Shown in pieces: positions 22,684 to 35,041 of a stretch of 64,000 bases of DNA. The number at the start of each line of letters is the position of its first letter. Within the stretch, counting starts at the first letter, position 1. This DNA comes from Fasciolopsis buskii. Taxonomy: Eukaryota > Platyhelminthes > Trematoda > Plagiorchiida > Fasciolidae. The notes beneath the pieces are model-generated. The model was not told the DNA's origin. It saw nothing but the letters and a program-made list of their open reading frames with translations, and searched no databases. The position numbers and the translations under genes were made by a program. Where the stretch lies: the NCBI GenBank assembly GCA_008360955.1, contig LUCM01006413.1, forward strand, positions 1 to 64,000, written 5' to 3'.

Positions 22684-25548
22684 TTATACTACGTTTCTCA
22701 GGAATTCGGCTAAAACACGGTCACGGTTTGTCAAAACCTCAGCTAAATATGAGACAGTGGAGTTCCTGTAGATATTGATTCTAGAGGGCATGGAACGAAA
22801 GGCGGATCGTGTAGAAATATGAGAGCTGCACTTTGAAAGATCGTTTTGCAGAGGATGCGTAAGTTCAGGAAGAATTTTGTTAGCAAATTTCTCACATGCT
22901 GATAAGTGTTGATCACATAGATTAAGGGACAATTCAGTTAGTGGTATGAAAGACACCGGGCTAATAATTGATAGCCCCGGCGAAGAATTCTAAAGTCTTT
23001 TTTAAGAAAACCTGGATAAATGATGGGAGAACAGTAAACAAAGAATGAAAAAAATACATTGGTATGCAAATCGGGAGATGGTGCTTTGTTTCACCTTGTA
23101 GTGCCGAAGCTTACTGATTTGAAATGACAACTGAGACTTTAAACAGGTAGAAATACGAGTAATCCACTTCAGATTTCTATCAATAGTAACTCCTAGATAT
23201 TTCACAGATTCAACTCCGTCCGCTGTTTTTGAGTTGATGAAAGACGTTTCGGATGGGTAGGCTGACCGATAAAGAGAGGGAGAACAAACATTCGAAACAT
23301 TCAGTTGGGTTGAAATTTAAACCAGCTCGTGCAGAGAAATCGTAAACAGATGATGGTTTATTGGAAAATCTTTGAAGATCATTGTTGTTCGAAACGGCTT
23401 GAGAGAGAGAGAGAGCAACATCAGCATACTTAAATAGATGACAGGGGAGCTAACTGATAAGTCGCTTATGTAAACAGAGAAGAGGAACGGTGATAGAACA
23501 GCACCCTAAAACACACCTGGGTTGTTGCTCAACGGTTTTGAAACCTTACCATCCATTCGTGTGCACTGGGTTCGGTTAGTAAAGTAATCAGACAGCCATG
23601 CTAATAAAGAACTGTGACAACCAAATGTTTGCAGTTTGTGGGGTAGAAGAAAGCGTGGGACCGAATCAACTGCCGACGAATGGTCTACAAAAGCGCAACG
23701 CACAGATCTTGTTGATGCATTTAAGGACTTACAAATGTGGTGAATGAGGGAGGCGACAGCGTCCAAGGTGAAGCTGTTAGATTTGCAGGCAAACTGAAAA
23801 GGGTCGTCAGGACCATACATAGAAAAACACGTGCGCTTAAGTATAGCACGCTCCGTCAGTCTAAGACCAGAAGATGTTAGGCGATGGAACGAAAACGTTT
23901 TGCTAAAGCAGTCGAACTGTTAGATTTTGGGGTAGGAGCAATAGTTACGGGTCTCCAACAGTCGGGAATGGAAGACGAGATTAATGATGAGTTAATTAGA
24001 GGAGTAAATGCATCGGTCAGAGCCACAGCACCATGCCTTAAAAGAGCTGAGGACAGACTGCCAGAACCAACCCCTGTGATAATTTTAGTGATGCACAGAA
24101 GGTCGAGCAACTCTTCTCTAGAAAAACTCGTAACTGTCATATCATCAACCTGACCGAATATGACCGGGATATAGGTGGAAGGATGGATGAAAGCACGATT
24201 GATACTGTCGACATCCGGAGGAGTTTTCGTATGCTTCTTCTCACACAACAGTCGACTGCCTTGCAATAGGAATCGATTATTATTGCCACACAACAGCTGG
24301 CTGGCGAGCGTCATGTCGGTGCGTTGGATTTTAACTTTTGCATCTTGCTTAGAGATTTCAGTTTCGTGGTGGGAAGATAAACGGCCATTAGAGACCGAAA
24401 TAGTGTTCTGGAGGCAGACACAATCCAATACGAAGATTGCCGTTGGCCGTCTCTGTGAAAAGTTCGACATTGTCAGTTGACAGGGGTTCAAAAACAGAGA
24501 AACAGGTGGATGACGGATTGAAAATGATTTCTGAAGAAGAGTAAGGATATCTGTTGGAAAGTTACGGCGGGAACTCGGATTATAATTTTTATTCTGAAGG
24601 AATGAAAGGCTGACCCTTAGATGTATATCTTGGCGCCATTAACAGAAGCAGACAATAATCGGCTAGTGAGATTGGAAGCAGCAGTTTAGGGAAAGAAAGC
24701 AGAGTGTTCGTAATAAACCTACCTAAAAGGAACCTCCTCTAAGGTTGGGAAAAAGCAAGATCGGTCAAACAACGTCAGTGGTAAGGTAGGATGCATGATT
24801 GAAATCACCTACATAAAATGCAGACTATCCATCAGGAACAGGAACAATGAAATGTTTTAGAAAAGAGTGAAAAATGATGTGAATATTGTGGTTGCGACGA
24901 TAAAAGCGGGTAAGTAAATTAGTTACGTTATGATAGTGCTGGTGGGTCGAGGACCTAGGAGAAATTTGTGTCACGAGACAGTCGATTCCTTTGGCGAGTA
25001 CGTCTACATAACTTCGAACTTGTTGGACCAGAATGAGTTTTTGTAAGTTGCAACACCACTTCTAGTCTTGTTCGAAATTCTGTCCTGCTGATAGAGTCTG
25101 AAGCTCTCTATCGACACGAGTGAATCGGCGATGCCCGGGTTCAGCCGCAATTCTTGTGTGCAGATGGCACATGTGTGAACATGGATCGGTGATTGAAGTG
25201 TGAGGGACAAGTCTGACACTTTCGTAAACAGATAGCGGATGTTAGTACTCAAAAAAGCCGGAAGGGACATCTTGGCCGGAAGTGTGCGTTTAAGGGCTGG
25301 CTGCCAGCCAGCACGCGAGCTTCTTTTAGATCGATTAGAATCTCGTTGAGGTGCAGAAACACGGGATTCCAATATATGTTGAGAAACGATAGTTTTTGAA
25401 CAAAAGTAATTCCCAGCGATTGTAGCGTCGAGCGGAGAACATAGTCGGGCCAAATATCCGGCAACAAAACAACGAAATAGGGTGACACAAAATTGTAGCG
25501 CATCCAGTCAAACGGTACGCACATCAGTGGTCTCGATCGATGGAGCAT
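22684..25548 (-). mobile_element. CR1-like LINE, nearly complete, decayed
   Basis: Minus-strand element read from 25548 downwards. 25453-25004 is an N-terminal/endonuclease region (FLSTNIRYLFTKVSDL; HTCAICTQELRL). 24200-23880 gives the start of RT (ITGVGSGSLSSALLRHG; IPDCWRPVTIAPTPKS). 23820-23506 gives the RT core (DPFQFACKSNSFTLDAVASL; VRCAFVDHSSAVDSVPR; WLSDYFTNRTQC; PLSNNPGV). About 23440 gives the catalytic strand (LFKYADVALSLSQAVSNNND, one residue short of YADD). 23205-23002 gives KYLGVTIDRNLKW and FQISKLRHYK. 22956-22684 is the C-terminal tail. The block order is that of CR1/jockey-like LINEs, distinct from the RTE/SR2-like family at 1-17880. Stops and frameshifts separate the blocks. 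Confidence 0.75.
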
Positions 25549-25559
25549 GATTCAGGCTC

Positions 25560-26200
25560 AGGAAATCCAAATATGCAGTCTCCGTTAATATGCGCTTGAC
25601 CGTCATCGGAAATGACGTAGTTTCATGTTATTTTCCGAGATGCAATATCTAAATATCAGATATTACTATGGAATTTAGCAGCATGACGATGTACGAAAAT
25701 TATCCATTCGCAATTTTTACAAAGTCATAATCTCACTTTCTGTTTCCTCCACTAAATGAGACTTATGTACATTGTGGTCTACTATTAAATCTAGAACCAC
25801 GGCCATGGAGAAAGCTACAATCTCAAGGACGTCTGTTCCCGTTGCTGTTATGTTCGAAACGTAAGCAGATATAAAAGTATAATGCAACTTCCTTCGGTAC
25901 TTGGACATTTCTGGCTACAAATCTTCCGTCCTTATCCTTTCGGTAGCCTGATGCCATTATTTAGTACCGAAGATTTTCTGAATAGATTTTTCCATCTTTT
26001 AAGCAGCATACACTGGAGTTTGATGACTTTCTGGGACAGACCGAGAAAAAATAGTGTTTGCTCACTATGGGCCTTAGATTTTAAGGCACGGCATTTGGCT
26101 AGCAAACTGTGGAATTTTCCGAAGAGTGAACTTAAGTCTTTGAACAATCCATATTGCATACAAGGCACACTGTATTTGACCCACTCAGGTGAACTGACAA
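25560..26200. other. Unassigned sequence with overlapping open frames
   Basis: Open frames of 96-129 codons occur on both strands (plus 25882-26271, minus 26222-25932). Neither shows a domain I recognise, and overlapping antisense frames are probably incidental. Confidence 0.3.
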
Positions 26201-26206
26201 TCGAGT

Positions 26207-26400
26207 TTGGATCACGTGGCATCTTTCAACAAGATAAAAGGGAACTACTGGACAGTCACTACATTGAATAAAAGAGGATACGATGAATACTACTGTAAAA
26301 ACCACAGAAGAATTTACTTGGTAAGTACTTCATCCAAGTATCTCTTGGACATTAGCCTCTGCCAGTCACCTAGTGCTCGCAAAGGGCGCATAAATAATCG
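26207..26400 (+). mobile_element. RTE/SR2-like LINE RT fragment
   Basis: Plus-strand frames read YCKNHRRIYLVSTSSKYLLD, which lines up with SCENHRRISLVGFASKLLA in the LINE at 15775-15840, preceded by NYWTVTTLNKRG. A short isolated piece of the RT finger region. Confidence 0.55.
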
Positions 26401-26560
26401 ATTAATTCCCAGAGATTGTAGTGGCAAACGGAGACCATAATCGAACCAAATATCCTATGAGGAATCAACAAAATAGGATGGCACAGACTTGCAGCGCAGC
26501 CAGCCAAAAGGCGCGCTGAGAGAACCGGTTTCCCTTTTTTCACCATTAATCCTTAATCTT
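26380..26560 (-). mobile_element. CR1-like LINE 5' fragment
   Basis: Minus strand resembles the 5' part of the CR1-like LINE at 25548-25300 (blocks around the FDYGLRLPLQSLGIN-like reading against PDYVLRSTLQSLGIT). Directly abuts the plus-strand RT piece. Confidence 0.45.
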
Positions 26561-26797
26561 TGAGTGCTTTTGGCAAGCTCTATCAATCATGAGTATCGTC
26601 ATTTCAACGGCACATTAAATCCATAATGGAACTTAAGGATTTAAAACTCGTTGGATCTTTTAGTTAGTCATATTTCGCTAGTAAACCGTTCCTAGTCGAT
26701 TTTTACTAGATATTGTCAGTATATCGGCCGTCGGAATCTGATTGATACACAATGAAATTCCCGATCGAATGTCAAGGTTATTGTGTTAATTGTTCTG

Positions 26798-27294
26798 TTA
26801 TTGTCGGCTGGACAGGCTGACTGAGAATTTCCGGTGGGTTGAGCGTTTTAATTCAGAATTAACGTAATCAGCAAACGGTTGCATGTTGTCACACTTGGAA
26901 AAATGCTCGTGGTTCTCGGCAAAACATATTTTATGCACTTTGCATACGTTGGAATACGGACTTGGTGCCATTGGAGCTATGGCCCAAAAAAATGACCAAT
27001 GTGAGAGAATTTGAGAAGAGTCGTTGGTACAATGTTCATTATGTCAGCTCTTCCATTATATCGATTGCCCACCAAGTTCTTAGTTCCAATACAACTCTTT
27101 AACGCAGTAGAGAATGAGTGAAATTCAAGATTGGGGTCGTCAGAATGCTTAGTGATAAATCTTTCGGCCTTCTGACCAAGCAGCATCACGGGATTACTCG
27201 AACGGTAAACCCTTTTGGGAAAATGACAACCGTTGCACATCCAAGGACTAAATGTTTCCAGGGCATTCGGTGGCCCGTCCAGTGGGTCATCCAA
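26798..27294 (-). pseudogene. Unrecognised Cys/His-rich ORF with one frameshift
   Basis: Minus-strand frame 27294-26986 is open (105 codons) and holds MCNGCHFPKRVYRSSNP and KSCIGTKNLVGNRY. A one-frame slip in a run of seven A (plus strand 26986-26992) opens a continuation to a stop at 26798, reading WAIAPMAPSPYSNVCKVHKI then CFAENHEHFSKCDN. The continuation has a C..H..C....H...C spacing suggestive of a metal-binding knuckle. The joined frame is about 165 codons without another stop, unusual for this window. A further open frame, 27654-27406 (VKDLEAATPMVTFVVEGNLVL...), lies just upstream on the same strand and may belong to it. I cannot name the family: it could be a retroelement gag-like remnant or a host exon pair. 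Confidence 0.35.
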
Positions 27295-27659
27295 AAGCTG
27301 GTCGTTATTGTTGATGTTTATCTATTTACTCTGGGTTTGGCGTAGTTGTAGTGTACTTGGATTTCTATTTTCTGTTTGATTTCTAATATGCTTGGATGGG
27401 TCCACTCAGGAGATTGTTACATAACGATTCTCTATCACCCATCGCATTGCCTTACTTCTGATCTCTCGAGACGTCACATTTTTAGAACTTGAAATCGGCA
27501 TGCACCAAATGCTGCCGGAGCCATAACGCAAACTCGAGCCAGTATAAAACCTGGGGCTGTAATAGGTCGGGCATGGGAACGGGCCACGCAGTACTAGATT
27601 TCCTTCTACCACGAAAGTCACCATCGGAGTAGCAGCTTCCAAATCTTTGACCATCGGTG

Positions 27660-28400
27660 GATGATAAACATTCAGTTCAACTTAATACTACTGAAGTGGT
27701 CGACAACTTAAGCCGGAATCAAACCAGCTGTTGCTTATCTGGCAGATTCTGTGTTCAGTCGAGCTTTTGAGACCTCGGTCGCCGGGCCCAAATAGCACGA
27801 TCATATAACTACTATTATCCAGTTAGCATAACTATATTTGCAGTGTTTGGAGTCTGCCCGGTAAGAGGACTATTTCTGAATGGACCTCAGTTCTAAGGGT
27901 CGACTATTGGAGGAAAAAATGCAATTGGTTCTTTGCCATAAAACATCCGTCTTTCGAGACCATCGTTTTAATTTATTGCAAATAGCAAACCAGCGGCTTG
28001 GGGATCTCTTCATTCGTATGTTTAATGTGAGTTGTCTAGTTGGTTTCGATCATAGAATGGCGCCCATTTTTCTGCAACTATGACTTCTCGAATGAGTTTC
28101 ATGTTACTTCTTGCCGGCAAAACAAGATGGTGATTAATTTGTGCGCAGCTATGCTTTGAGTTGTTCCGTTTGACAGTCCGATTTATCGCAGCTAATGCGA
28201 ACTAAGATGGCCCATGACCGTTCTGAGTTTGGATTCTGTTTCGTTCCGGCAACTATTTGACCTCCACTGGCTTGCGTTCACTCAGATGGTCTTCTGAAAC
28301 GCCGTGAATGTTCTACTTCTGCCTTGGCTGCGCACACGTTGAAAGTGCAAATAGGATTGTTGCACGCGAAGTTTTCATTGGGTTTCCTTCGGTTTGCACC
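27660..28400. other. No gene recognised
   Basis: Short ORFs without motifs or splice context. Confidence 0.35.
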
Positions 28401-28410
28401 TAATCCTTCG

Positions 28411-28412
<2 letters not shown>

Positions 28413-28451
<39 letters not shown>

Positions 28452-28452
28452 C
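28413..28452. repeat. (TG)n microsatellite
   Basis: Uninterrupted TG run of about 15 units followed by TATGTGTG. Reading frames across it give artificial VCVCV or THTHT repeats. Confidence 0.95.
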
Positions 28453-28599
28453 AAGGCACCGACTTGACTGCTCAGCAGCCCTTTACCAACACTGCAGTGC
28501 ATATCTGCGTGGTCGACCACTACCAAAGGTACACGTGACACAAGGAAATACATGTTCTTTCATTTATAGCTACGGAGGCCTTGAGTGAATACGAGCACT

Positions 28600-30280
28600 T
28601 CTCAGGCACAAAATGATCGTATGTGGTACACAGCACTGAGAACAGCTGTGAGTCTTGGTGTATGAAGTTGTCACGAAAATAGACAACACTATTGGTGAGC
28701 TGAAAAGTAACTATCACTCCGTCTCCTCATTAGAAGAAAATGAAGAGGTAATCTCATACAAATTTCCTAAGGGGAATAACGCCACTACTAATCCATTGGA
28801 TTTCAAGGACATTTAGCTCGGATTCACCTAGTACCATCTAAGGTTCGAAACTGAATTTCACGACGTTCACTGCTCTGAGTGCATGTTGAAACTGTCTAAA
28901 TCAGCTGTTGCTCTGCACCAAGATGCGGCCTGCCACATCGTACACCGAAATTACAAAGAATTTACGTTCGTCACATCAGGGACCAGTTATTCTGCATGAA
29001 CTTTTAGTCTTAACACACGCAACTAGCTTTTGACTGGGTTCAGTCATGCACCCACGGTGTCCTGATAGAGAGCCAAAAACAGGGTCAGAAACAGCAGGAG
29101 CTGTGTTCTCAGGATACCCAAAAAGGAGCAGTCGAAACCAGAAGGAAAATTTGAACGATCACGTCAATCGGATGATAGAGGTATAGTCTTGAATAGGAGT
29201 TTGTTTTGTCCCACACACGAGGACGAAAACCAGAGTCCTCAGTTTACGAGTTAAACAAATCCGTTATCCTATACGCATCAACGTTTATACAATAAAAGTC
29301 CATGGCTAGTGTGTGCATTGCGTACAAACTACGGCACCAGCCGGCGAAACCACAATATATACATATATATATATATATACAGAGAGAGAGAGGAGAACGA
29401 AAATCCGACTGCAAATCTGATGTCATTGCAAACACGGTGAAAAGGAAGGCAGTGCAAGGGAAGGCGAGTAAAAGAGATCCATACGTGTACCCTTCACTAC
29501 ACATTTGTTTTTGAAAGTCTTGCACGTCAGAGATTGTTAGTCGTAATCCATGGTTCAAGTGTGGGCACTGTACCACCAAGCTGCCTGAGGTGGAGTAGCG
29601 GATCGAAAGACATCTTCAAGGTATCGCAGTGAGACAGGACGTTCGCAAACCATTGGAAACCAGTAGTCAGTAGTCCAGCTCATATCCCTTTGGTTGAATT
29701 AAAACCAGGTGCCAAATGCTGGCCGGGATTTAGAGCAGGACCCCTGGCGGAAAATTTGGTTCATACGCTTTCGCTTCACCTCAAAGTTTCGAAGAGAGAC
29801 GGGGCTATGGCCTCATTGAAAGACGTGCCGTTATCGCCACTTCTTACTGATAACAACGGAACATGTGATATTTATTTTATAGAAAAATGCCTGCCAAGAA
29901 AAAACCCACCCCGTTCTTAAAACTGTCGTTGTTTGTCCGCGGCTGCTCATTTAGTAAGCCTAAGCTAGCATTGATCACTGATAATCAATTTTCATGTCTT
30001 TTCCTCAGTCCGCAGTCTACATGCGCGCCAAGTAGCTTGTAGCTCTCACAGGAGTTTTAGCTGTTTAGAGGACAAGTGACTCTAAAATAAAGTTTGAAGT
30101 GTTCGGTTTGAATAGCTAACAACAATTCTGTTGAAACCGAGTGAGGTCAAATTCTGAGTGATATTCCGCTCAAACTGCTCCATCTAACAGTTGCGCGTAC
30201 CTAAACTGTGGCATCCAAAGAAGTAACAAGAGCTTTCAGCGGCATCCCAAGACAGTGCGTCCGATTCCAACATAACAAGT
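28600..30280. other. No intact gene; possible LTR-element surroundings
   Basis: Apart from the TA/GA microsatellite I recognise nothing firm. An open frame at 29690-29920 (VELKPGAKCWPGF...) looks loosely like a retroelement RT lead-in but lacks diagnostic motifs. Confidence 0.3.
29354..29394. repeat. (TA)n followed by (GA)n microsatellite
   Basis: ATATATACATATATATATATATA run directly followed by CAGAGAGAGAGAGG. Confidence 0.9.
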
Positions 30281-30281
30281 A

Positions 30282-30500
30282 TTGCAGATCTTGGGTATTC
30301 TCATCTTTGGCTCATTACAACAGCTCCGACGGAAAATTGACCATGTGCTGCAGCATGTACAGGCGGTACCAGTGTTGAACCAATCGGAGGAAAGAGTCGC
30401 TAGCATTCTCGTCACTGGTATGATGTCGAGATTCGGTATACCCGAAGCAATCATCACGGTCTGAAGTAGTGCTTCGAATCGAATAAAATCCTTGATCCAC
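30282..30500 (+). pseudogene. Ty3/Gypsy integrase core remnant
   Basis: The plus-strand frame reads ILGILIFGSLQQLRRKIDHV, then ERVASILVTGMMSRFGIPEAI. This matches the integrase core of Gypsy retroelements: the MDIVGPLP-like entry strand, and the block A..L...W.SRFG.PE.I that precedes the second catalytic Asp. The expected first Asp (MDI) reads as ILIFG and the DQG block is lost at a stop (ITV*), so it is inactive. No LTRs recognised nearby. The CCHC, RT and RNase H parts were not found. Confidence 0.5.
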
Positions 30501-32080
30501 TGTACCACTGTGGTCCGGACGGTGCGGAAGTCATCAAATCATTGCTAAACAAATAGAATGATGGAAATATTGAACAGAACGACGAAAGAATGAGTAAACA
30601 ACCAATGAAATGACCGGGAAGATAAACTACCGGAAATATTACTCAGCTACTGTACAACGCAGGGTTGTTCTGGCTGGAACCCATGATGGGGTTGGATGTG
30701 TGACTCAACGGTAGAGTTGGGTAAGAACCACTAGCACGATACCTGAAGTGTCTGGAAAAATTGAGAACTCAACTGGGAACAAAGAATGCTGCGATGATCG
30801 GAATCAATCGCGCAAGTGGAAAGTATTCTGTACCACACAGCTGGTGAGTTAAAAACCAGAACAAATCAAAAGTTCAAGGTCCCGGAGCAGGCGCATTCCG
30901 AAAAGGATGGAACGGGCCGTAGGTGATCTTGGGGGAGAGGAACACCAGTTTCCAGAGGAAATGCGAGTGTAAAGAAGGGTGCGACCGCAAAGAATAGAGT
31001 GTAATCGACCCCGAGGCACGAACTAATCAGAAGAAATCTCCCAAAGCATTGACAAGTACTATGTCGGAAGCTGTTGGCAACAGACAAATGCCGCCTTATC
31101 AACAAACTGGCATGGCATGGCCAGGTAAAGAGCATGGTTCTCCCATTAAAGAGCTACAGTTCAAGTCGTCACTCTAGGCAGTCGGACCAACACACCCAGA
31201 GGGAGGACCAAAGCAGCCGAGGCACACGACCATTTCAGAAAATGAAATGCTCAGCTAGTTAGAACATGGCCCTTGTGAGAGATTGGCTTGGAAAAGGTTA
31301 ATGTACATTGTCGAGTAAGATCCGGGGGACGGAACTTGCTTCACTGAGCACTAGTAGTAAAAATCATCATTTTACGTCCTTGTAATATCACGTTACCTTT
31401 TGAAATGCTTCGGTAAGTGTACGAACATCGTGGCATAAGTTCACTTGAAAACCACTAATCAATTAACTAGGGTTGTTTTATAGCACACAAAAGGGAAGAA
31501 TTCTGTTCTATTTCGGCCCAGAATTTTTCAGTATCTCTAAATCACTATCGCCCGTTCCCACTAATTCCAGTGAAAAAGTCAAATATGTAGACACAAAAGT
31601 TCGTTTATTGTTCTTCCATAACCCATATTCACTGATCGACTCTTCTGCTGGCTCATTGTTATTCGTTAACTTTTTTCTTGCGGCATTTTCGTCCAGAATA
31701 TCGATTGGCGTAATCACTGAGATGTCACTGCAGCCGTTTATCTCTGATCCGACTAGTGCTTATGATGAATCAATCCCAGCTAGTTTTAGGTTATTTGGGC
31801 ATCAATGACCTCATCATAATCCTTTTCCATTCCACCAAAGGTTTGTCGGAGAGGGTCATCTGAACGGGATATCGAATCGAATCGGCCAAACGCGTGGACG
31901 TGTAATCCCATTTGGAACAGAAGCTTGCTAGTCTTTTTGTGTCCTATCTTCGAGATCAATCCACGTCATTGTGACATGGTTTGCGCATTGTGTCGCATTG
32001 GACTTTTGCGTATGCAGGTGTTCGTATTTCAGTCAAAAAGCAAGGTGGAGCGTGTCATGGCGTGAGAGCGGCATTTAGAA
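30501..32080. other. No gene recognised
   Basis: A 111-codon plus frame at 31473-31808 has no recognisable domain or splice context. Confidence 0.35.
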
Positions 32081-32083
32081 AGG

Positions 32084-34985
32084 TCATTGTTTTAGGGATG
32101 GGATGGACCCGAAAAAATTTTCGCACACAAATAGGCGCACGTCGCACAATTTGGTGGAAAGTTCTTTCAATGATATGGACCGTACACCGCTAATGGCTGA
32201 CAAATAACGACGAAGGGTTCTGAAGTCTTTCTTTAGTAGACCAGAAAAGTGGCAGGGGAACAATAGAGAAGAGCGAGAAAACAATGATGAGCAGACAAGG
32301 AGATAGTGGAAATGCCTCAGTCTTTTAATGTACAATGATAGCATCCTAAGGTTTTTTTTATAAAACCGGGAATGTGAGAGAACCATCTTAAGCTTTTATC
32401 GATAATAATTACTAAGTTGTTGACGGAATCTACCCTAATGAGTGGGTCAGTGTTGATGAAAACACGGTCAGCCGGGTAAGGAGACCGAGAGAAAGTAAAC
32501 AAATATTCGACACTTAAATAATTTAAGATTTAAGATAGAGCAAAAAGAATACTCATGAATGAAAGAAGTTTTTAGAAAAGAGCATGAAATCTACAATGCC
32601 TGATATAGACTGACACAGAGCAACATCATCAACATATTTGAATAATTGACCGGGGGAATTAGCATGTAGATCGGCGATGTATGCTGAAAACAAAAAAGGA
32701 GGAAAGCACCTAATTGTAGGACACCAGAACTATTTAGCAACGGGGTAGATTTTTGTCGTCCCAGTCTTGTGCACTGAGTTCTTTTAGCGAAGTTATCCGA
32801 TGCCCGTACCAAGAGGCTACTGGGGCAGCAGAACCGTTCAAGTTTGCGAAAAAGTAAGGACCGTGGAACAGAGTCAAATGCAGAGGAAAAATCTAAGAAA
32901 GATCATGGGCAGATCTGACAGATGCATTCAAGGATTTGTTGATGTAATGAACCAGGGAAGCCACCGCATCGAAAGTGGATCTGTTTGGTGTGTACACAAA
33001 ATGAAGGGGATCATCGGGCACACTAACAGAAGAAGTTAGACAACTCAGGGCAGCGGGTTCTGTTAGTTTAAGACTGCATGATGTAAGAGCGATGGGATAA
33101 AAACGTTGGGCTGGAATAATTGAGTTACCAGATTTTGGGATGGACAAAATGGTGACTGGTTTCCAAAAATCGGGAATGGAGTGTTTACATAGAGGTATTA
33201 AGAAGGGAAGTAGATACATCAGTACTGTAGGAGAAGTGGAGTCATACCCTTAGGACCTATACCTGTGGTTATTTTAGTTGAGCGAAGGAGTTTGATGACT
33301 TCTTCCTTAGGAAAGGTTGTTAAATCAGCGCATTCATGCGGCAAACATGAAACTGCAGAGTCATTACGTGGGTAGATAAACGGTCGGTTGATACTTTCTG
33401 CATCTGCAGTACCGCTTATTCGTTCTGTTTTCTTTCCATACAGAAGCCGAATTCCTTGTCAGAGGCGCCTGCTATTGCAGCTGGTCATGATTTGGCTTGC
33501 ATACGACGAGTCCATCCGTTTTGCTTCCTTTGATATTGATGATCAAAGGAATCTGACTTTCTGGGAATCCCGTAATTTATATAAGCTTTGCTTTCGTCCC
33601 CTTGAGGAATTCAGTGTGGGGAAGCAATAAGGTCGTTACAGAAACAAAGTGTTTCTGAGGGACAAGTATCAAGAATTAAATTGAGTGTGTTTATAAAATG
33701 TTAGCATTACTGTTTAGAAATTGAAAAGAAAACCACGAACTTGTGTGGAAAGGAGATCTTTGAAGAAGAGTGTTTTCCAGAGGAAAATAACAATCGTATT
33801 TTGACTTGGTAAGACTGTTTGAGGGATTGGAAAGATATCCGGAATAAATGCTAGGTTTCAAAAGTTACAGGCAGTAGTCATCGGTTGAAACTGGAGGAGG
33901 TATTTTAGTACAGAATAACTGGGGATGGTTAGTAATAATTTTTTCTAGGGTAGAGTTAACTCTGGTTGAAGAAATAGATGGATCGGTTCGGTCAAACACG
34001 GTAAGAGAAGTGCCGAGGCGTGAATAAGGTAACTTGCGATAATCTGTAGGTTATCATGCAGCATCGGAACCAGGAAAGACACATACCAAGTAGCCGAGCT
34101 CTGTAGGTCATATCCAAAGCCTTTGTCATATTTAGGCTACCTGTAGATAAGTCTTCTATCAGTAGGAGTCGACTGCTTGAGCTAGCGGCCTGTGACCGTG
34201 CAAACCAGTGACGGATAGATGCAACATCATCGTGTGGTGAAGTTAAACAAACCGTTCAGTCTGCCCAGTAGCGTAATGACTAAGGTGTTCGACTCAAATT
34301 CGGTCGTCTCGGGTTCGCGTCCCACTTCGGGCGCGGCGGATATACACTACTGATGATTCCTAACAAGGATGAGACACATGTACAGTGTTTCCATGGTTTC
34401 TTAATGGTCAGTTGAGCGATGATGCCACATAGTGAATTGTTTCACGAAGAGACAAAGAATTGAAAAAACGAAATATCAATTTATGTACAGGTTCGTTGTA
34501 ATTTTGCTCCTATACCAATAAAACTTAGGATGACATTAAGTAGGTAGACAGTCAGTATCGACATACTAATATGAATAAATTGGTTGAAACTTGCTTGACA
34601 AGGAGGAATCTATGTGTGACCGCACCACCTCCGGTTTTCTTGGCGCTGTATTATCTGTCCACTATGGATGCTAGCACATCCGCAACATGTGAGTTCATCC
34701 ATGACGGCTAAATTCAAATCACACAAGTATGAACATGTATCCGAGAGTGAAGAGTGAAAGATAGATCCGGTAGCTTTGTGAATAGAGGGCGTAATTTAGT
34801 ACTCAGTAAGGTCGGAGCAGGCATTTTGGCTGGTGGGATGCATTTAAGAGAAAACTGCCGAAGGGTGGAAATGAATCTTCTCGTTTTAGTGAGAGATCCG
34901 TGATGTGCATGAGTAGTAAAGCAAGGAGAAATTTCGGGAGAGCGTTTGAGTAGGAGTAAATCCGACCATGATTAGCGACGAACAA
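32084..34985 (-). mobile_element. Second CR1-like LINE, interrupted, decayed
   Basis: Same family and order as 22684-25548. 34985-34600 is the 5'/N-terminal region (LLALLLMHITDLSL). About 34080-33300 is decayed endonuclease. 33219-32893 gives IPDFWKPVTILSIPKSGNS and DPLHFVYTPNRSTFDAVASL. 32812-32591 gives NFAKRTQCTRL, LLNSSGVLQLGA and a degraded catalytic region (YSNMLMMLLCVSLYQAL). 32502-32317 gives DSVNNLVIIIDKSLRW. 32386-32084 is the C-terminus. Similarity to the first copy is lost at about 34085-34600, where unrelated DNA with a tRNA-like sequence sits. All frames are broken. Confidence 0.7.
34263..34332 (+). repeat. tRNA-derived sequence, probable SINE head
   Basis: Contains a Pol III A-box-like TAGCGTAATGA (34269-34279) and B-box-like GGTTCGCGTCC (34312-34322) at tRNA-like spacing. 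The ends GCCC (34263-34266) and GGGC (34329-34332) can pair as an acceptor stem. The anticodon arm is imperfect and the T stem is weak, so I read it as tRNA-derived rather than a working tRNA gene. It lies in the insertion that interrupts the CR1-like LINE. The SINE body, if any, would extend to about 34460. Confidence 0.5.
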
Positions 34986-35041
34986 CGCTCATGATGAAGC
35001 TAACCAGGCGACGACAGCCGGAACGGAAATGTAGGTTAGTG

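Noticed and set aside
23884..24480. Plus-strand frames of 89 and 101 codons
   Set aside because: Antisense to the CR1-like RT region, which shows the real motifs on the minus strand.
28278..28588. Frames with THTHTH or VCVCVC stretches
   Set aside because: Artefacts of the (TG)n repeat.
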